Part shown: piece after piece, positions 31,916 to 34,513 of the stretch
How the letters are laid out: every line of letters starts with the position of its first letter
Position numbering within the stretch: position 1 is the first letter of the stretch
Origin: Clostridiales bacterium Firm_11
GTDB lineage: Bacteria; Bacillota; Clostridia; Christensenellales; Aristaeellaceae
Direction of reading: 5' to 3'
Length of the DNA stretch: 34,513 nucleotides
NCBI GenBank assembly: GCA_001604105.1
Contig: LVAQ01000029.1
Span: forward strand, 1 to 34,513
Notes under the pieces: generated by a model
Databases searched by the model: none
The model's input: the letters and a program-made list of their open reading frames with translations, nothing else
Told to the model about the DNA's origin: nothing
Made by a program: the position numbers and the translations under genes

Positions 31916-33918
31916 CACGGCTCCACAAAAGGCGTGAGGTCCTCTACCGTAGGCTTGGGAGACTGGTAGGCAGGCGTACGATACTCCGGTTCGGGCGTGG
32001 GTTCTGGTTCTTCCGCAGGCGCGCTGATGGCTTTGGGCGGCGCTTCCGGCAGCGCTTCACCGCGCATTACGGCTTCAAACTCCAGGCGGCTGAGCGTATC
32101 CTGCTTGAGCAGCGCTTCGGCAACCGCCTCCAGTTTATCGCGGTTATCGGTCAACAGTTGCTGGGCGCGCACATAACACGCGTCCACAATACGCCTTACC
32201 TCCGCGTCAATGGCGGCGGCGCTCTGTTCGCTATGCTCGCGGCGTTGGCCAAATTCCATGCCCACAAACACTTCCTGATCCGCGGCCAGGAAAATGGTGC
32301 CAAGCTCACTCATGCCAAACTGCGTTACCATGCGGCGTGCGATCTCAGTGGCGCGCTTCAGGTCGCTGGAACTACCGGTATACAGATCATCCAACGCTAC
32401 TTTTTCGGCGGCGTGGCCGCCCAGCGCCATGGTGATGATGCCAAGCAGCGCCTTGCGGCTCAGGTTGTCATTTTCCTCGGCAGGCAGGCTGAGTGTATAG
32501 CCGCCCGCCTGTCCCCGTGGCACAATGGTCACCAGATGCACATCATCGCACTCCGGCAGGAGGTTTGCAATCACCGCATGCCCCGCCTCGTGGTAGGCGA
32601 CAACATTGCGATCCTTCGGGGTCACCCTGTGGCTCTTTTTCTCCGGTCCCATCTGCACACGGCTGATGGCATCGATCAAGTTCTGCTGGGTGATCTTCTT
32701 GAGCTTATCGCGTACAGCAAGAATCGCGGCTTCGTTCATTACATTTTCCAGATCCGCGCCTGTGGAGAACGGCATACGCTTGGCGATGTTCTCAAAATCC
32801 ACATTGGGCATCAGCGGCTTGCCGCGGCTATGTACCTTCAGAATCTCCACGCGACCTTCCAGATCAGGGAAGTTTACAGTCACCTGACGGTCAAAGCGGC
32901 CGGGGCGAAGCAGCGCCGGGTCGAGGATATCGCGGCGGTTGGTGGCCGCCATCACGATTACGCCTTCATTGGTAGAAAAGCCGTCCATCTCAACCAGAAG
33001 CTGGTTCAGGGTCTGCTCGCGCTCATCATGTCCGCCGCCCAACCCAGCGCCGCGGTGGCGGCCTACTGCATCGATCTCGTCGATAAAAATGATGGCAGGC
33101 GCGGCTTTCTTGGCCTGATCAAACAGATCACGCACACGGCTTGCGCCCACGCCCACGAACATCTCCACAAAATCAGAACCGCTGATGCTGAAGAACGGCG
33201 CGTTGGCTTCACCCGCAACAGCCTTGGCCAGCAGCGTTTTACCGGTACCCGGAGGACCCACCAGCAGCACGCCTTTCGGGATGCGCGCGCCCATCTCGGT
33301 ATACGCTTTGGGGTTCTTCAGGAAGTCCACCATCTCCTGAAGCTCTTCTTTTTCTTCCTTGGCGCCTGCCACATCTTTGAAGGTGATGGTGTTTTTGGTG
33401 GGGTCGCTCATGCGGGCATGACTCTTGCCAAAGTTCATCACTTTGCTGTTGCCGCCACCCTGACGGGCGATCACAAAATACCAAAGCCCCATCGAAATCG
33501 CGATGATGAACACAAACGGCAGGAATTCCACATACCAGGGTGTTACGATGGGCGCACGGTACTGCACAGTAAAGGTGAAATCCGTTACGCCTACTTCGTC
33601 AACCGTCTTGCCCAGCTGCGTGGCGGTGATTTGCCGCGCCGTGTCGATAAAATCGCTGCCAATGGTGGTTTCAAAGTCATAGTTACGCTCGGGGAAATCC
33701 GAAACGGCCGTGCTGGATTCCTGATAGATGCCTACCAGCGACGTGCCACGAATTGCCACCGCGGCAACCTGTTTGTTTTCGATCGCCTGCAACAGCTTCG
33801 GATACTCAATGCGGCGATCCACCGATTGGCCAAAGCCGCCGTTAAGCACCGTTGCGATCAATATGAATGCGGCAATAAGCACCACATAGCCCATCATGCC
33901 GCGCTGCGTTTTTTTCAA
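31915..33918 (-). CDS. ftsH: ATP-dependent membrane zinc metalloprotease FtsH
   Basis: A 667-residue hexameric AAA+ protease for membrane and unstable cytoplasmic proteins. Membrane segments at about 9-26 and 133-151 flank an extracytoplasmic domain. The AAA module has Walker A GPPGTGKT (221-228), Walker [10 protein letters not shown] (276-284) and the second region of homology [19 protein letters not shown] (326-344). The zinc protease site is HEAGH (443-447), with a third ligand near D519. The tail (about 620-667) is Pro/Glu-rich and probably disordered. The start is a TTG at 33918, with GGAGG 8 nt upstream, giving MKKTQRG; the next ATG codon would remove seven residues. PHP and VanW genes follow on the same strand. 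Confidence 0.97.
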   Translation of the reverse strand: MKKTQRGMMGYVVLIAAFILIATVLNGGFGQSVDRRIEYPKLLQAIENKQVAAVAIRGTSLVGIYQESSTAVSDFPERNYDFETTIGSDFIDTARQITATQLGKTVDEVGVTDFTFTVQYRAPIVTPWYVEFLPFVFIIAISMGLWYFVIARQGGGNSKVMNFGKSHARMSDPTKNTITFKDVAGAKEEKEELQEMVDFLKNPKAYTEMGARIPKGVLLVGPPGTGKTLLAKAVAGEANAPFFSISGSDFVEMFVGVGASRVRDLFDQAKKAAPAIIFIDEIDAVGRHRGAGLGGGHDEREQTLNQLLVEMDGFSTNEGVIVMAATNRRDILDPALLRPGRFDRQVTVNFPDLEGRVEILKVHSRGKPLMPNVDFENIAKRMPFSTGADLENVMNEAAILAVRDKLKKITQQNLIDAISRVQMGPEKKSHRVTPKDRNVVAYHEAGHAVIANLLPECDDVHLVTIVPRGQAGGYTLSLPAEENDNLSRKALLGIITMALGGHAAEKVALDDLYTGSSSDLKRATEIARRMVTQFGMSELGTIFLAADQEVFVGMEFGQRREHSEQSAAAIDAEVRRIVDACYVRAQQLLTDNRDKLEAVAEALLKQDTLSRLEFEAVMRGEALPEAPPKAISAPAEEPEPTPEPEYRTPAYQSPKPTVEDLTPFVEP

Positions 33919-34017
33919 ACCCTTGTCCTCCTCGCTCCCGAAGCCCTGCGCCCCGAGACCCTCTCTAACTTTGAAAGCTCGCTGGCGCCAATGTTCCTAA
34001 ACGGGCTATCAAAATCG

Positions 34018-34047
34018 ATTATACCATAGTATATCTCAAAAAACCAA
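34018..34047 (-). promoter_or_regulatory. Candidate promoter of ftsH
   Basis: On the minus strand, a perfect TATAAT (34018-34023) has TTGGTT (34042-34047) 18 nt upstream. It lies about 100 nt before the ftsH start codon, within a distinctly AT-rich patch. Confidence 0.55.
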
Positions 34048-34086
34048 TACCCAAACCGACAAAATGGTTACGCGCCGTTGTTGCAG

Positions 34087-34443
34087 CCAAAGGGCATCGC
34101 GCATGCCCTTTGAAACCCTTTGGTTTATTTGCATTTTGATTTGTAACAATTGATTTGGGGGGTGATTCCGCGCCTATGGGCGCGGGCAAGGGCATTTCGA
34201 TTGCCCTTGCATCCTTCGAGTGCCTTTGCGGGGCATTTTATGTGCGAGGCGGCGCACAGCCGCTTGGGACGGGGGATGCGCCTGCGGGCGCACCAAAGGG
34301 CTTTCCGCTCGCCCTTTGGAAACCTTCGGGTGCCTTTGCGGGGCATTTTATGTGCGAGGCGGCGCACTGCCGCTGGGGGCGGGGGTTTCGCGCCTGCGGG
34401 CGCGAGCAAGGGCTTTCCGCTCGCCCTTGCAACCTTCGGGTGT
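34087..34443. repeat. Tandem 110-bp repeat with co-varying hairpins, reaching the window edge
   Basis: ATCCTTCGAG or AACCTTCGGG recurs at 34211, 34321 and 34431, and TGCCTTTGCG at 34221 and 34331, giving a 110-bp period. Each unit has a hairpin with a 9-nt loop. Arms are GCAAGGGC/GCCCTTGC in the first (34186-34210) and third (34406-34430) units, and CCAAAGGGC/GCCCTTTGG in the second (34293-34319). A diverged fourth form, CAAAGGGC/GCCCTTTG, lies at 34088-34112. Other small hairpins (GCGCC-TGCG-GGCGC) recur too. No gene was recognised from 33919 to the end, and 34444-34513 shows nothing I can name. Confidence 0.88.
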
Positions 34444-34513
34444 CGCCTTCTTAGGCGGGGTGGGTATGGCAAGTCGCGCTAGGAGTACAGGAAAGTCGTC
34501 CGCTGCTACTGCG

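Noticed and set aside
32158..34029. Long plus-strand open frame (623 codons) antisense to ftsH
   Set aside because: The minus strand is unmistakable FtsH with all catalytic motifs. The antisense product has shadow-like composition and no start signal.
34150..34482. Overlapping frames on both strands in the terminal repeat
   Set aside because: They arise from the GC-rich 110-bp repeat, have repetitive Arg/Ala/Pro composition and no start signals.

Overview
The window looks like a chromosomal segment of a GC-rich, anaerobic, low-complexity-envelope Bacillota, most likely a clostridial lineage. The evidence is a T-box leader ahead of metG, an AbrB-type regulator with a zinc-ribbon-like tail, zinc-type L28, an oxygen-sensitive NrdG activase, a YoaR/VanW-type envelope protein, strong AGGAGG ribosome binding sites, and a thioredoxin-reductase-like flavoprotein that has lost its NADPH motif, a trait reported for clostridial ferredoxin-linked enzymes. 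No ribosomal RNA, tRNA, insertion sequence, prophage or CRISPR array was found. Family assignments come from recognisable motifs only; no database search was possible.

Layout. Positions 1-1.9 kb carry a minus-strand sirtuin and metallophosphoesterase pair. At 2.0-3.7 kb is the rplM-rpsI ribosomal operon followed by thiN. At 3.9-7.2 kb are a UGT-type glycosyltransferase, nrdG and an L-asparaginase. At 7.2-7.8 kb is a gene-free stretch with a 14-bp-arm palindrome and one copy of a dispersed repeat. At 7.8-19.6 kb is the most distinctive locus: a histidine kinase/response regulator pair transcribed away from a seven-gene, 9.6-kb operon. The operon encodes two membrane-anchored HlyD-type adaptors, two secreted HlyD-like adaptors, one MacB-type ABC ATPase and permease, and a 1050-residue modular secreted protein. 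The divergent promoters share a 25-bp-arm palindrome with four TTTCAGGT half-sites placed symmetrically 8 nt from each -10 box, a convincing operator for the response regulator.

At 19.7-20.9 kb are a bidirectional terminator, an abrB-like gene, an AT-rich spacer and a methionine T-box riboswitch. At 20.9-24.7 kb come metG, tatD, a 96-bp tandem-repeat array, and rpmB on the minus strand. At 24.9-27.7 kb a minus-strand group holds an FFTR-like flavoprotein and two secreted proteins of unknown function. At 28.0-28.7 kb is a DUF5131-type CX6CX2C protein. At 28.7-29.3 kb is a cluster of dispersed repeats. At 29.3-33.9 kb, minus strand, are a VanW/G5 protein, a PHP phosphoesterase and ftsH. The window ends in a 110-bp tandem repeat whose hairpin arms co-vary between copies.

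The best candidate for an undescribed system is the 9.0-19.6 kb export locus. A single ATPase/permease pair is served by two paralogous adaptor pairs and a large modular surface protein, under a dedicated two-component system with a symmetric divergent operator. Its substrate cannot be told from the sequence.
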